Assembly: GCF_026212465.1 (NCBI RefSeq)
Contig: NC_080050.1
Location: forward strand, 30,391,070 to 30,455,069
Length of the DNA: 64,000 nt
Direction of reading: 5' to 3'
Source of the DNA: Amaranthus tricolor
Taxonomy: Eukaryota; Streptophyta; Magnoliopsida; Caryophyllales; Amaranthaceae
Both the position numbers and the translations under genes were made by a program. The stretch's first letter is position 1; every line of letters begins with the position of its first letter. This document shows, piece by piece, positions 28,072 to 41,330 of this stretch. Below the pieces are notes generated by a model, which saw only the letters and a program-made list of their open reading frames with translations, was not told the origin of the DNA and searched no databases.

Positions 28072-29639
28072 ATAATATTCTTTTGACTTGATCAATGTGC
28101 CCTACTAATATGCTTGGTTTAAGTGTGAATTAGTATGACCGTCTAACAATAAGATATGTTCATTAAGAAGCCGAAACTATAAAAAAATTAATATTTAAAT
28201 TTTTAATTTTACCATTTAAAATTACATGTAAAACATTAAACAGTTAAAACTAAGTATTTTAAGTACAAAAGTTGATGTTTTAACAAAAATTATTGTATGA
28301 GAGTCTCTTTGTGTGACGTGTCTTATATATATAGGTTAAATTGTCAAACTAATGCAAAATAAATATGAGTTTTTTGTTTTGATGTCGTCTCACCAAAAGA
28401 CATCACTTACAAGACTAGCCAATGTTTTAATTAATTGAGTTGAGTTATTAGCTCAATTTAGAATTGTTATCATTTGTGTTAGTTAAAAATTTGTGTTTTA
28501 AGTTTATTTTACTTAAATTTCAAAAATACCAAAGAATTTTATAATAGAGGTGAGAGGTCTATGGGAACTCTACAAGTAAATAGGAAAAGGGTTTTTAATA
28601 TTTTATTCGTGAGTAGTGAATACATGTTTGAATATGTAATGTAACTTTTGTTTTTGCTTATGGTTTGATACAGAGTCAAATCAAAACTAGTTAAATTTGA
28701 TTTTTGATTATTCAATCTAGATTTGTATCAGATTTTTATAAAACCAAATTAAACTGAATTACACTTTAAAAAATCAAATTACTTTATTATATATAAAAAT
28801 TATAACAATTAACTAAATATATAATATGATTAATTATTCACAAGTCTCTTAGACATTAATACTGGTACTGATTAATGCCAAAGGTATTACAAATCATGTA
28901 TTTGTTGATTGTTATAGTTTTTCCTTGTTACATCATTGTAAATTCATCTTTTAAGTTAAATTAAAATCGAGTACAATTATACAAGATTAGATAACTGTCG
29001 AATTAAGTCTCTTACATGGAAGTCGCTATCTGCGGCTTTCACGAGTAGTTACTTGTGGGATCATACACAAGTCTAACCTCTGGCCCATAGTCACTTGAAA
29101 GTTGAAACTATGAGCAATCGTACAAGCACACTGCCTTTACAAGGTCCCGTCTGATTAGTACCCTGCCCAGTAAATATGCATTTGCAGCAAAATTTTGCCC
29201 ATATTAACAATACAGGCATTAAAAACCCGAAAATTTCGAAGAGAACTCAGCTCAGCTACAACTACATACATATAAGTTACGCAAAGTTGCAAACGCGTTT
29301 TCAGGTTCGAGTTTCCCCATGTAACGATCCACTATCAAAATTTGTTTCTCATTAACAAGGAGACATATGCATCCAAATTGACGGGATTTTTGTATATGTA
29401 CAAGTTAAATAAGCTAAAACATCTAACCGCTTGTTGTTCAAAGTAAATCATTTTGCAATTCTACTGTATCAAATTAGCTCTCGCTTCCAACCTGTGAACA
29501 TCACAAAGGGTCTCGGTTAGGAACAACGAAAAAAAAAAAAAAAACGATGGTAAAACACACCTGTGGAATATGCGGGTTTTCGATCCTCATTGCTAAATAG
29601 AGTAACGTAAATATCAGCATTTTCGGAGTAGTTGGTGGG
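28072..29639. other. Spacer between snoRNA unit and LAZ1-like gene
   Basis: No gene seen. 28290-28400 has a 'GAGAGTCTCTTTGTGTGACG...GTCGTCTCACC' pair of the GAGAC repeat type also found at 30463, 51601 and 54755. 29440-29639 should include the 3' UTR of the LAZ1-like gene. Confidence 0.45.
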
Positions 29640-32600
29640 TTATTGATATTGGGAAGACGAGGGTTTATATTTTCCATGTTGTCTCGATCTCCAAGCCAAA
29701 CCGCTGTCACTAACACTTCCTTCAGGTAGATCATCGTGGAAATCTAAGAAATCTTTCGACCATGAATTTAATGGTATCAGACTATCATCTTTAGAGCTCT
29801 TCTTCAGCTCTATTTTTCTTACGTTTTCCGATATCTCTTGGAAGGTTTTGTTAATTTTCGCAAATCCTCGTTCAACGGGTTCAACCACGTGGGAAACGGT
29901 GAACTTCATGTCATCCACCATCTACACGGTTCAAGAGAGATGGGTTATCTTCGGATGGTCATTAGACGCACAAAATAAAATGATGAAGAGCAAAATGCCC
30001 AAGTTTTTGAACTCACAATTTCTCCACTACCGACTACTACATCACGAACGGATTGTGGAAAATTTAACCTCTTTTCTTTCTCATCATGCCGAGACAAGCG
30101 CATCTTTGTAATTCTGGTACCGTCTCTAACCTCTTCTGGGTCTGGTTCGGAACCTAGAGCAGCGTAGTCATCCATCACTGCAACATTTCTAACACACCTT
30201 TCTCCAAGTTTGTAAGGTACAGCAGGAAAGACATAAAGATGAACGACAGCAGCAACCCCCATCTGTCACAATAGTCAATCACGGTGATTTGCAAATCACC
30301 ACAAAAAGACAAAGAAAATAAATAAAATATGAAAAGATAAAATATAATCCCAAAATTTCTCCCCTATCAAATCATGCCACCTAAGGGTGATTTATCAAGT
30401 TAGACAAATAACCGTGATTTACCTAGACAAACTCGTAAAGAGCTACATGAAGGTACTCTCTACGCAAATTCTTGTGTGAGACAATCTCACCGTGAGATGC
30501 TATCTACCCATAGGTTTAACCGAACTAATACAATTATTAACATGTGGGCTCCTTATTTTGAGGTTGTCTCACTGAGAGACAGTCTTTCGCAAGTGTAGCT
30601 CTTTAGCAAATAGTCCAAAATGTCATCATCCAATAATAAGTTCACAAGCAATAAAGAAGCCCAAAGTTCATCAAACCAATATACAAGCACTAATAAATAA
30701 GTCTAATAAGCTTTAGAAAAGAATTAAATGGCTAACCTCAATACATATTATATAGTCCTGAATACGCGTCTTCAATTCCTGAGCCAAGGAACCCCTGAAG
30801 GCTCCTATAGAGAAAAGAAAGGCAACAGCGATTCCTTGCCACCAAGTCAAAAATACTATTGACTTGAAAGTAAGAAATTTGGCCAACGGTTTGATTGGCT
30901 CGAGCTTTTCTTTGGTGACTGAATAGAATTGAACAAGGCAATATAAAGCCCACGTCTGACTGAAGTTAAGAACAGCTGCCAAATAGGGATATCTGCAAAA
31001 ACATTTCAGGAACCGTAATCAAGCACATGAAAAAGCCATAACACTCAAATCCCTGAAAGCAAAGCACATATAAGTTACCTCATCAATTCTCTTATTCGGT
31101 AAAGCCAGCAGGTCATATAGATCTAATTGCCAAATCAATGGCTTGAAATAAATTAAAAAACGAAATTTGCACAAATACATACTAGGTTTTAAAAGAAAAC
31201 ATAAAATTTTCAGTACCATATCATAGAGAGTAAAGTAGAAAGAGAACGGAATGTAACTCGAAACAAGGGCTGAGGACAAGAAAGCTCCAGTCCTGAAGAA
31301 ACTCGAAACAAGACAGCAAATCTTACCCATAATTCCACTGGAACTTCCCTTCCCCATACACGCCACAAGCTTCCAAAAGGATTGCTATAAGTGCACATAT
31401 CAACTTCAGTATCATCTGACAAGTGAATAACACAGTCAAATTTCATATTCCAACATGCCAATAAAACTCATTGAAGACCATAGACAAAAAATGCTAAAAA
31501 TAGCGTAACACTTACCTGACATCTAATACATGTAAAATCCACAAAGTTTTAATACCATTTTAAGATGCAAATAATAATTTGCAGACAAAAGAAATTGGGC
31601 TTTCTTTTCATGTAATATAAAAACAAAGGAGCTGAAGTTAAAAAATAAATTTAGTATTTTTCCCTAAATAATGTACTTACATATTGAACTATGCCGATTT
31701 TCACAGCTTGATAGAAATCTTTCCCAAGATACCACTCCCTCATGAAGTAATTTAGAGGGAATGGATGCTCTACAACACCATAACTATAAGCTTCTTCCAA
31801 AAGGGGTGCCTCAGAATTTATCACACTTTGACTTTCCATATATTCAATAGTCTTCTCCTCTCCGCCTGAAAAAAATGAAATTTCATTAGAACCCATTAAC
31901 TATATTGTACTCCTTATATTCGGATTTATAAGGGCCGCAAATACATACAGGTACCTCAGTATTGAGAGCATTATAAGTATAAATAAAAAAAAAACCCAAT
32001 ATGATGAACATAGTAATCAACAGGTTTCTTTTAGGTTGTTAGAGCTTAAATTAGAAAATACATTGCCGTTGCAGAAGTTACATGTGGCCCACAATACACG
32101 GCACAACCATTTTTTATCCGACTCGAAATTAACCCGAAACGCGACCAAATTTAGTGGGTCATAACCTGGAAATTTTTGTTCGTAATCCAGACATCTGACC
32201 CGAAAACATAAAATAAGTGGGAACCTTTTTTATTTTGTCAATTTTTCAGTTCCACCACATCTTCATTTTTGTCGAAACTCACTATATTTCTAATCTTTTT
32301 TAAAAAAATTGAGACTTCGAGTCATATATTTTTTGAAGCATCAAAAGCGGTATATTAGTCCATTTTATTATAAGATAAAATATACAAAAACAAAACAATG
32401 CATAAAGTCTAATGATAAAAAAAACTAAACCCATGACTTGTAAGGCCGACTCAAACCCGGTGAAATCAAAAATGACCTAACCAAGAAAGACCCAGCTTAA
32501 GAAAACATGTCTTGAAACCCGCTTGCCCAACCACTTTTCGGGGCATCTTTCCTCAAAGGGAAACCAAAATAAGAAAACAGACTGGAAAAAAAAAAAAAAA

Positions 32601-35600
32601 AAAAGAACGCCAACTAAAAATTAGAATTGATCAACATTTAACATTTACAATATAAAAGAAGGAAAAAAATCAAGTTGATATCGGTTTGCATTCGTGCTGC
32701 TAAGAATCAGCCTAAAATCCTTGTCGAAGTGGAACCCAACACAATTATCTTGATTCCAACGAAAACATAAAGATTTAGTATGACAAAATTTCCCATTTCT
32801 TGTCTTAGAATCAGAATTGATGTTTTGGATCAAGATAAAAAAAATAAAAAAATTTACTATACAAGACTGTGGGTCAACACATCAAATAAAAGCGATTCAA
32901 AATGCCAACCCAAATTTACAATTTTCATATAAATTTGTATGAAGTTGTATAATTTTGGCTATAACCTCACACTCTCTTTAATTCTCGTGCACACATTTAA
33001 CTTTTTTAATTTCATCCATACATTTCGAATATTTGGTCAATTCTACCTAAAACCAAACAACAAAATTAATAAAGTAACTTTTACTCATACAGAGGATTTA
33101 CAGTAACTTACTAACTTCAACTAGGAATATCTCAAGCCGGAAATGAATTAATAGCACTAACAAGCTAAATTTGAAGAAAACTTGGTCGGTTAAAGATAAC
33201 AATTGTGCAAATACCTAAACAAGCAATCAGATATCTCTCAAAGCAGTACAATGCAAATGCTTCATAGCAGTCGCGTATCACTTCACAGTTAAAAGCAGCT
33301 TTTGAATCCAACAGCGACAAAAACTGTATTTAAGAAACACATGAAAACAACCCGGCGATCAGCCATCACAGCTCTGAAAATCAGCAAATGGAACTTTATA
33401 ATTACCACAAAAATCAGCAGTCATCTATAATTGGCCAAAAATTAACCCATGAACAATGGAGAAAAGAACTTAGATACACACCAAAGAGAAAATTAGCAAT
33501 GTAAAGAACAGCAAATAAATGTTTGCCAAGCTTGATATAGATATAGATACCATTCAAAAAGCTATGAAGGAATTCAAACAAATAATGAAATCAAATGATA
33601 GATCATACATATATAAAATGGTTATAAGAAACTCAAAATCAGGCAATATTAAAGATTTGCAATAATAGAATATCTATAATCAAAATGCAATAACAATGCC
33701 AAACCCTTTAAACCATATGATGGAATGAGCTACATAAACCAATAATCTTGTCCCACTAATTGTCCACGTAAATTCTCATCCCTCAATACATTTGTATCTC
33801 TTGTCATATGGACTTATAGGATTAAATCTTTCACAACCTTACTTTCTCTTGCCATCCAAATGATTGTTTTCTCCCTCAACCTCTTTTAAAATCTCCCTAA
33901 TACAACCAAACCTTTCAATGGGGCTTGTTTCCAGCCTTCACCGCACATGCCAAAACAAATAGAAACAATTTTCCTTCATCATATCTAATCAACTTACAAT
34001 CTCTTCCTTGTGTCCTCCTTTGCAATTTTACCTTTCAATGTATATCTGTTTTTCTACCTTACTAAATCTCTACTTGGTTCCTTGTACCAAAATGAAATTT
34101 TAAATACTTTGTCTTACTTCGATATGGTTTAAATCTTTTTGATTACAACTCGTACCAACATTATTGAAAGTCCATAGTGCAAGAGTTGTGCTTTTAATAG
34201 TCGCACTGAGCAGTAACAGTAATAATAGTAACAATGATGCGTAATAGGGGACTCGTACTACCAAACATCGCCTAAGACTATGAGATATCCCTTAATGGGC
34301 TTAAAACACAATTTTTCACACTTTTGAAATGGCTTAATATAAATTTGGTAGATTAAAAAGACCTTCATAACCCAGCTATTACGATATATTGCTGCCTTGT
34401 TTTTGCACTATGATTTCAACTTAGCGGCATAGTACTGACAAATGCTAACGTCGTGTTTCAGCCCATATGTAACTTTACATTACCCAATGCCTACCACGGT
34501 TTTTAAAAAGCGCCATATTTTTTCTTGTATTGACCAGTTCAATACTACCACTATACCACTACTACACCATGAATATTCAAGGTTTTTGAAGCTTTTGGCT
34601 TAAATGACGATCATAATCTTAGATTTGTCCCAAAGTAGAGGGATTCTTGAGAAAAGTTGTAGATGAGTGAGTCATGGCTTGACTTCTAAATACTTTGGAC
34701 TTTATTATTTTAAGAATTTAATCTAGTTCCACCTTTTTTTGGAGGCTTCATGTGGTCTATTATATTTCTCAATGCTGCTCTTATTCATGCAAATGAAAAT
34801 AATACCTATACAACATTACTCAATGCCAACAAATGATTCTAGCCCAGGGTCAAATTTAAACAAGCATACCCATGTAATAAATATGAATTTTCTATAATAA
34901 CTAGAAGCTATTTACCACTAGACAGGGAAAGCATTAATAAGATCGACATTTTTGATTACCTAGCTAATTTTCACTATGTTCTTAGTTTAGTTATTTATAC
35001 GAATAAGGTAGTAAACTAGTTAATTAAACAAGAAGCACCTACAAGCTGATGGGTACTTTACTTTTATATTCCAATTTTGCAATAAACATTAGTTCTCCAT
35101 TTCCCAGAAAAGGACTTGGGAATCAAATTGGTGCTCTCTTTGTTACAACTTATGATTACAAACGACATTTTAGCTTTTAGATTTCCAAGACAAATCATTC
35201 TTTTAAGATTAATCACATCATTTGTTCCCCAAAAAATCACAACACTTAATGTGTCTCTTAATTGCCAAAGAATCTTAGTCAAAGGGGTGAGGAGTTTGAT
35301 GATTCATTCGAAAACCTAACACATTCAAATATATCAATAGCCCAAGATCAAAATCAAACTAAAACCCATAAGTCAAAAAGTGAAAGGCATTAAGGAGGCC
35401 TTTTTAGCGTATATTAGTACATTTAACAAATTAGCATGCAAAAGGATGAAGCAATACCAGATCAAGAATATCTTACCGATTCTAAAGCATAAACAGGAAC
35501 CATTAGTATGAGCCCTATTAAAAATTTCTGCTCCTGAAATTCAGTCAAATGAAGTAAAGAGGGATAAATTAGAGCCAAGGTCAGCATAATAGAAACTATT

Positions 35601-35988
35601 AAACGAGCAATATTCTTATGTGCATTTCTTCTTTTTTTCTACCACATTAAACATGTGAATACTGTTGAAGTTTTCAGCCACACATCAGAATATAATATAA
35701 CATGACCAAAAAAAATAACATAAGAATTCCAAGACTAAAACTCAAACTACCCAAGGATGAACACGAACGAACCTCTGGCTGATTGTACGCAGCTAAGTGC
35801 TCGAAGATAAGATACATTGACAATATTAGAGCAGTAATCACAAATATGCTTGCAGTAGTGATACTCCAGTTGTGTAAAGATGATGAACTGCTAGCCATTT
35901 CAAGAAACCATTCTTTACCAGAGCTACCAACAGACTCCCTCGCCTTTAAAAGAAGGATGAAAATGTAAACCGCCCACATCCATCCCAT
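29640..35988 (-). CDS. LAZ1: LAZ1-like protein (OST-alpha/TMEM184, DUF300 family)
   Basis: Multi-pass membrane protein of the organic-solute-transporter-alpha fold. In Arabidopsis LAZ1 acts in programmed cell death and vacuolar/brassinosteroid trafficking. Eight coding exons join in frame into about 479 residues: 35988-35773, 35533-35477, 33323-33215, 31865-31681, 31415-31327, 30992-30737, 30262-30017, 29921-29640. Recognisable family blocks: a signal-like N-terminus (MGWMWAVYIFILLL), then MYLIFEHLAAYNQPE, CYEAFALYCFERYLIACLG, SYGVVEHPFPLN, LNFSQTWALYCLVQFY, KSIVFLTWWQG, RIQDYIICIEMG and the cytosolic KRLNFPQSVRDVV followed by HVVEPVERGFAKINKTF. Total length matches plant LAZ1 homologues. Introns hold repeats and a LINE-like fossil. 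Which LAZ1 paralogue this is cannot be told. The last C-terminal residues are the least certain. Confidence 0.93.
30275..30425. repeat. Intronic repeat related to 25386-25660
   Basis: Begins with the palindrome GGTGATTTGCAAATCACC and ends AATAACCGTGATTTAC. The middle shares CTAAGGGTGATTTATCAA and ACAAAAAGACAAAGAAAAT-like words with the 25.4-kb repeat. It lies in intron 6 of the LAZ1-like gene. Confidence 0.55.
30463..30603. repeat. Short GAGAC foldback repeat (MITE-like)
   Basis: Left end TTGTGTGAGACAATCTCACC, right end GAGGTTGTCTCACTGAGAGACAG. The ends form nested inverted repeats about 140 bp apart, in the same LAZ1 intron as the previous repeat. Confidence 0.5.
33700..34090 (-). pseudogene. 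LINE/retroelement 3'-end fossil in LAZ1-like intron 2
   Basis: The - strand carries degraded codon blocks that resemble the C-terminal tail of plant non-LTR polyproteins (a D-M-M-x-E-N-C-x-x-x-F-W-H-V-R block followed by an I-E-R-F-G and a Lys/Arg-rich stretch). Stops and frameshifts are frequent. The match is by memory of the motif order only. Confidence 0.4.
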
Positions 35989-36067
35989 TCCAAAGACAGT
36001 AAAATCAATTCAATTCTGCTTCGATTAAAGATGTTCTCAAGCTCAATGTGATCAACAGCAAGTGTTA

Positions 36068-36115
36068 CTATGTGCCGCAACACACATGGATAATTTTTAA
36101 ATGCAAAGTCGACAT
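36068..36115 (-). CDS. Possible upstream ORF in LAZ1-like 5' leader (15 codons)
   Basis: If transcription begins upstream of 36115, the first ATG met would open a 15-residue frame (MSTLHLKIIHVCCGT) ending 80 bases before the main start at 35988. The leader exon itself is inferred, so translation of this frame is speculative. Confidence 0.25.
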   Translation of the reverse strand: MSTLHLKIIHVCCGT

Positions 36116-37455
36116 AATGCTCTAAAATTAGCTTTCGGGTACGTAAGGCAGATATGTGTTCCGAATCAGGACCACTACAAGACCCAAGCTGAAAGTTCAC
36201 AAAGCCACTAGTAAACAGGAAACCTAACAACAAAATTCAGCAATAGGATCAGCAATTAAATCAAAGCCACATATCCACTTGGTGGTAATTACAAGATGGC
36301 AACAAGCAGCCAATTTTATAAGCAACAAGTGTCACATCGCAATGGGCAAAAAAGTTACAATGCATAGATATAAAATCATAGAGCTCAAAACCGAACTAAA
36401 TCAGAGAAGTAAACAAATGGATTGTGATCCATGATTCATGGCATGGTTAAAATTCCAGACCAGACATGATTAAACACACCTATGCACCTAGAACACTGAA
36501 AACCCAAAGCAGCCTCTACTAAATGAAGTTCTCTTGAAAGCTAAATAATTTTGTACTAGTCACACAACTTCCCTCCCCTGTTTAAGCAGCCAGCAAGCAA
36601 CTAATGTCATTCCAAAGCAGTTAATAGGCCTCTTCATTTTTCCTCACATACCCATCAAAGATACCTGCCACTCGAACAAGTGTCACACACTAGGGTACAT
36701 CATCCTAGACTCGAAAAAAGAATATTTCTTTAAATAATGGAGTCCACACCAGAACATGTACCCATGTAGGATATGAGTATCTTGTATATGTAGCATAGTT
36801 CCATAGTGTTTTACTATCCTAAATTGTAAGCCCTAATTTTCATTTAAATTTCTACATTGTTACTTAGAGATCAATCATTTCCTCTTCTTATCTATATGAA
36901 ATTGCAAATGATGATTGGGGTCGGTCAAATCGAAAACAACCTCAAGGTAAGAATGCAGACATCCAACCACCAACCCTGTCAACATTTGGCATTGGAGTAA
37001 TGGCATATTATTGAAGTTTTTACTTAAAGATCATGACTACTATCATCTCAACTACCCAGCACCTAAATTTTTTACAAGAAAAAAAAGCCAAACTAAGTTC
37101 ATAATCAGAATACACACAAATGGAATAAAGGACACTCTTTAACTTCAATAACCCAAAATAGAAATCTAACTCAAATTAGGTTTACAGTCCTTACTTAACC
37201 CAAGTCCCAATCTTCAACTACCACAAACAACCCACAATCCCAAACTTACCCACACAAAAAACCCACCTCATTTCAACAAAACAAATCCCATTCATATAAC
37301 CCACAAATCACAATAGTCATTCAAATACAAAAAAAAAAAAATAAAACCACCAAAACAAGAACAAAAATGCATAAATTTGACAATAACAAAGGTAGCAATA
37401 TAAGAAAATCAATGAATTTACAAATCAAAAATGAACAAAAAAGTTTGAATTCGAA

Positions 37456-37600
37456 CCTGGGTAATCCGAAACTTATTGGGTTGGAAGAAAATGAGTTGAC
37501 AAGAAAAGGGTTGGATCCAGAATGGGGAGAAGAGAAAAGAGAAAGGAGTTTACGAAGGAACCAAGAAAGGATTTAGTCGTTAATATGAAGGAAAGTCGGG
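37456..37600 (-). promoter_or_regulatory. Possible first (non-coding) exon of the LAZ1-like gene
   Basis: The - strand shows a pyrimidine-rich leader (TTTCTCTTTTCTCTTCTCCC) ending in ATTACCCAG then GTTCGAAT, a plausible donor. An acceptor TTTCAG near 36190 would join it to the exon containing the start codon. Inference from composition and splice words only. Confidence 0.35.
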
Positions 37601-38787
37601 TAAGTAAAGAAGGAAAAGACGTGTATGAAAATAAGAGTTGCTTGGGCAATTGGACATCGAACTATTTATGGGTCTCAATTCAACTTTTTGTATTCATCTA
37701 ATAGCCTCAACTTCTACCTACGAGTCTTCATGAAAATGACAAAATTGTGAAAATATTTCCATGCGAAAAATGACAAATGGAAAATAATATTTATAAATTT
37801 ATATATAATAAAATATAAAATTAAAAAAAATGTATTAACGTATTTTTATTTTTGATTAATGTATACAAGTTGTTTAGCGATTGAATGTTGGTTGTTAATT
37901 GTCGATTGATTTAATTGGTTTTTTGACCAATTGATAACATTAACTTTTTGATTATAAGAGGTGCAAGCTGTTTAGCAAAAAACAAATCAAATTAATTTAG
38001 TTCGGTTTTTTTTTTTTTCTATTTTGTTTGGATTGGAATAATTTTAGTTTTTGGTTTGTATTTGTTATTTAGTAGAAAACCAAAAAAAATTACTTGAATT
38101 TTAAATTATATTACTAACCAATTTATTGAAGTTTTTAAATTTAGTTTAGTGTGCTCACTTTAAACTTTGAAGTTATTTAGTATTTTGAACTTTTGATCAT
38201 TTATTTTGAGATTTAGTTAAATGTTACAATTTTTTGTATTTCATTATGCTAATTTGGTGTTATGGTTTGAATTGTTGTTTTGGAGTGTAATTCAAATTTG
38301 TTTGGTTTGGATTTATATTGATAGATGAAAAATCATTTAAAATTTGATTTGTATACAACTGAACTTATAAGTTATAACACCCCTATTTGTTACAGAGATA
38401 TTTGGTAAAAATCAATTGTTAAAAAAAGTGGATCAAATATTTATAGGCTTTTTAATTGTTTGTCTCACAGCAAAAAATTAAAAGTCAATACTGATCCAAA
38501 ATTGAGTCAAAATCCAACCGAAAATTAATGGAGTAAGCATATATTTAATGAATATAAACAAAATGCTTTACATAACACAACCATCTTAAAGCATTGCTTA
38601 AACTATTGAACTCATTATAAATGTCTCAAAGAACTTGTAATACTATGCTGAATCTATATTAAAAATCTATGCTCAATAAATTGGTATACTCTAATTCATC
38701 CAACATAACAAAGAGGCCTTATTCAATGTATATCAGCATCTCTAAATCAAACATACATAACTTAACTTCAATCCTCGTCTGAAAGTA
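37601..38787. other. Spacer between LAZ1-like and CAD genes
   Basis: AT-rich. It contains 3' flank of the CAD gene (up to 38787) and the presumed LAZ1 promoter at the left. A hAT-MITE-like fragment lies near 37865-37985. No gene seen. Confidence 0.5.
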
Positions 38788-40902
38788 TCACTTAAGGGAA
38801 TTCTCGATGTCTATCACAAAACGATATTTCACATCCCTCTTTACAAGCCTCTCGATAGCTTCGTTTGCGTATTCAATCGGGATAACTTCAACCTTCGGGT
38901 ATATTTTCTTTGCCGCACAGAACTCCAACATTTCTTGCGTAACTTTAGTACCACCGGTTATGCTACCAGAGAACGTCTTCATGCCTGTCAACGGATCATA
39001 ACTCATAAGATATATGACGGTAATAGCAAATACAGCATCTCACTCGAATGAAATTCAGTACGATATTTTAGCTTGTAGACTAACCTAATAAAAGACTCGC
39101 GGGACTAAACTTCACTTCACTCGGGAACCCTACAAGAACATAAGCACCACAAGTCTTTAGAAGCCACAAATATGGCTCAATCTCGTGATCTCCTGATGCG
39201 GTATCAACTATGAAGTCCAACGATCCAGCAAGGGCCTAAATCGAGCATTGGAATCATTACTTGCGTGTAGAAATTACAGGGGTGAAATCAGTGTAACATA
39301 ATACGCTTTTTAACTTCATGATTTGAACGAAAAGGATCAGAATTTGCGATTTATGTGACACCGGGTGAGATTATAGTCTTGAAGTTTAGCGATATATACC
39401 TTCATTTGCTGTTGATCGGAAGAAATGATAAAATCGTCTGCACCTAGGATGTTCAAGGCCTCCTCTTTCTTTGATATGCTGGTGCTGAAAACTGTAACTT
39501 TCAAGCTGAAAGCCTTACCGAACAATACAGCCATATGACCAAGGCCACCGAGCCCAACCACCCCGAGACTCTTACCGGGTTGGTTCATATTATGACGCAT
39601 CATGGGCGCATAAACAGTAATTCCAGCGCACAGTAATGGTGCAGCCAAATGTGCTGGATAATTGTCAGGTATTGTATAGCAGTACCTGAAAATAAGAAAA
39701 GAAGGATTTCAGGTGTCATTAACTTAATTCTTCCTATTATCCTAAAGCAACCAGTGTCGCGTGAGTCGTTAATCTCCTCATAAACTGCAAATCAAAAAGC
39801 GAGTTTAGGTTGGTTTTGGGCTATTTTCGGCCAATTTGAGCAAATTCCAAATTCATAAAGTGAATTAGCTGTCTAATCAGTAGTCTAAGCAACTAGTTTT
39901 ACTGGTAAAGTTATCAGTAGTCTAGACAAATGACCTGTACACGCTAGGCTTCCAGTTCCATCTAGCAAGCGGGATTTGAGAATAAGACCCTTGTAATAAC
40001 AAAGAAGTTGTTTCGTTTGACAAACATCATCAACTACTTCATGTGAATAAGAATACGCATGTTGGACATGTATGATCGGTCTGATCTACAGATCGGATGT
40101 AAGCAACCTTCCCCTTATTAGTGATAACAAAGAGGTTGTTTCCAACTGATCCTTGGTAAGAAACATCATCTGCAACTCCACCTAAATGAAATGCAAGATG
40201 AAGCATAACGAAATAACCATCACACTGAAGTATAAGAATTTTCGAGTTTCTGTTTGAATTTGAACATCACCTTTCATGAACAACAATGAAGCTAGAGTAA
40301 CCTCCTTTCGTGATACTACCATCAGCATAGACTCCATTGAATGTAAAGACCGATCCTTTGGCACAACTAACCTCCATCCCTTCATCACAATACTCGCAAT
40401 TTCGACATGAATTGACATAAGTTCCCACTCCGACATGATCACCAACTTTAAAACGCGTAACATTTGGCCCAACCTCTTTCACTATCCCAACAATCTCATG
40501 GCTTTACACAAAAAAACACACTTAATCAGCAACCAACAATATGTGCTACTCCTATTCAGTAGAAGATCAGCTATTATACAACATGAAGCAACATACCCTG
40601 GCACGACAGGATACTTGGAATCGTTATGAAGGTTCTTCGTCCAAACAACATCCGCATAGCACACTCCACAATGTGTAATTTTTATCGAAACATCATCAGC
40701 TCCGACAGCCCTGTTTAGTACTCAAAAAATCATCCCACGAAAATCCGATACAATGAAAACATTTTGTCATACGTTGCATAAAGAGAATGGAAAAAACGAT
40801 CCCCTAGATTTACCTGCGATTAAATTTGTAAGGCGATAGAACCCCAGACGGATCTCTAGCAGCCCATCCAAGGCAATTCAAATTGGCAGCTTCAGAAGCC
40901 AT
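38788..40902 (-). CDS. CAD1: Cinnamyl alcohol dehydrogenase (probable CAD1-type)
   Basis: NADPH-dependent zinc alcohol dehydrogenase that reduces cinnamaldehydes to lignin monomers (bona fide or CAD-like; substrate not provable here). Six exons: 40902-40814, 40710-40597, 40501-40271, 39685-39400, 39235-39085, 38984-38788, giving 355 residues, the family's normal size. Catalytic zinc ligands C47, H69-E70 and C164 and structural-zinc cysteines C100, C103, C106 and C114 are all present. The Rossmann loop GLGGLG is at 189-194, and S212 in the FSTSISKK turn fits NADP preference. The N-terminus [20 protein letters not shown] and C-terminus [12 protein letters not shown] are CAD1-like. All splice sites are GT-AG and the phases close. 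One residue appears inserted after AKG (118) relative to the relative I recall. It appears functional. Confidence 0.94.
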
Positions 40903-41330
40903 AACACAACCCCTAAAGGTAACAAGTAGCAGTCAAGTGTCAGGATTGTAGGCGATAGGAGCGCAAGTGCAGAGGAATTGAATATTATGGATATGGACAT
41001 GGAGAAAATAAAAGCTAAAAAACTTGCAAGAAATTAGATAATACAAGGCGTTCATCCGTCTTTACAATGTGTGCTACTAGAAAAATCAAACACTTAGTTT
41101 TGTGTTATGGAGTAGCATTGTATGAGTAGTATTCATAATACTCATGCATTGCAAAGTTACAGTGAGTTCATAGCCAATTTGTCACAGCAAACCAATTTTA
41201 CTTCAAGTATTAATGTCTAGGAAAGGAGTAAAAGGACTTGAGTTGAAATCAATGAAAGTATGTTGTTGCTGCTACATAAAGTAGAAAGTCTTTAATCGAA
41301 TTTGACATTAGGCAAACCCAGGGGCAGATT
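40903..41330 (-). other. CAD upstream region
   Basis: Presumed 5' UTR and promoter of the CAD gene. No clear TATA box was chosen. No other feature. Confidence 0.4.

Noticed and set aside
29280..29330. GGTTCGAGTTTCC, a tRNA B-box-like word
   Set aside because: No A box or cloverleaf can be drawn around it.
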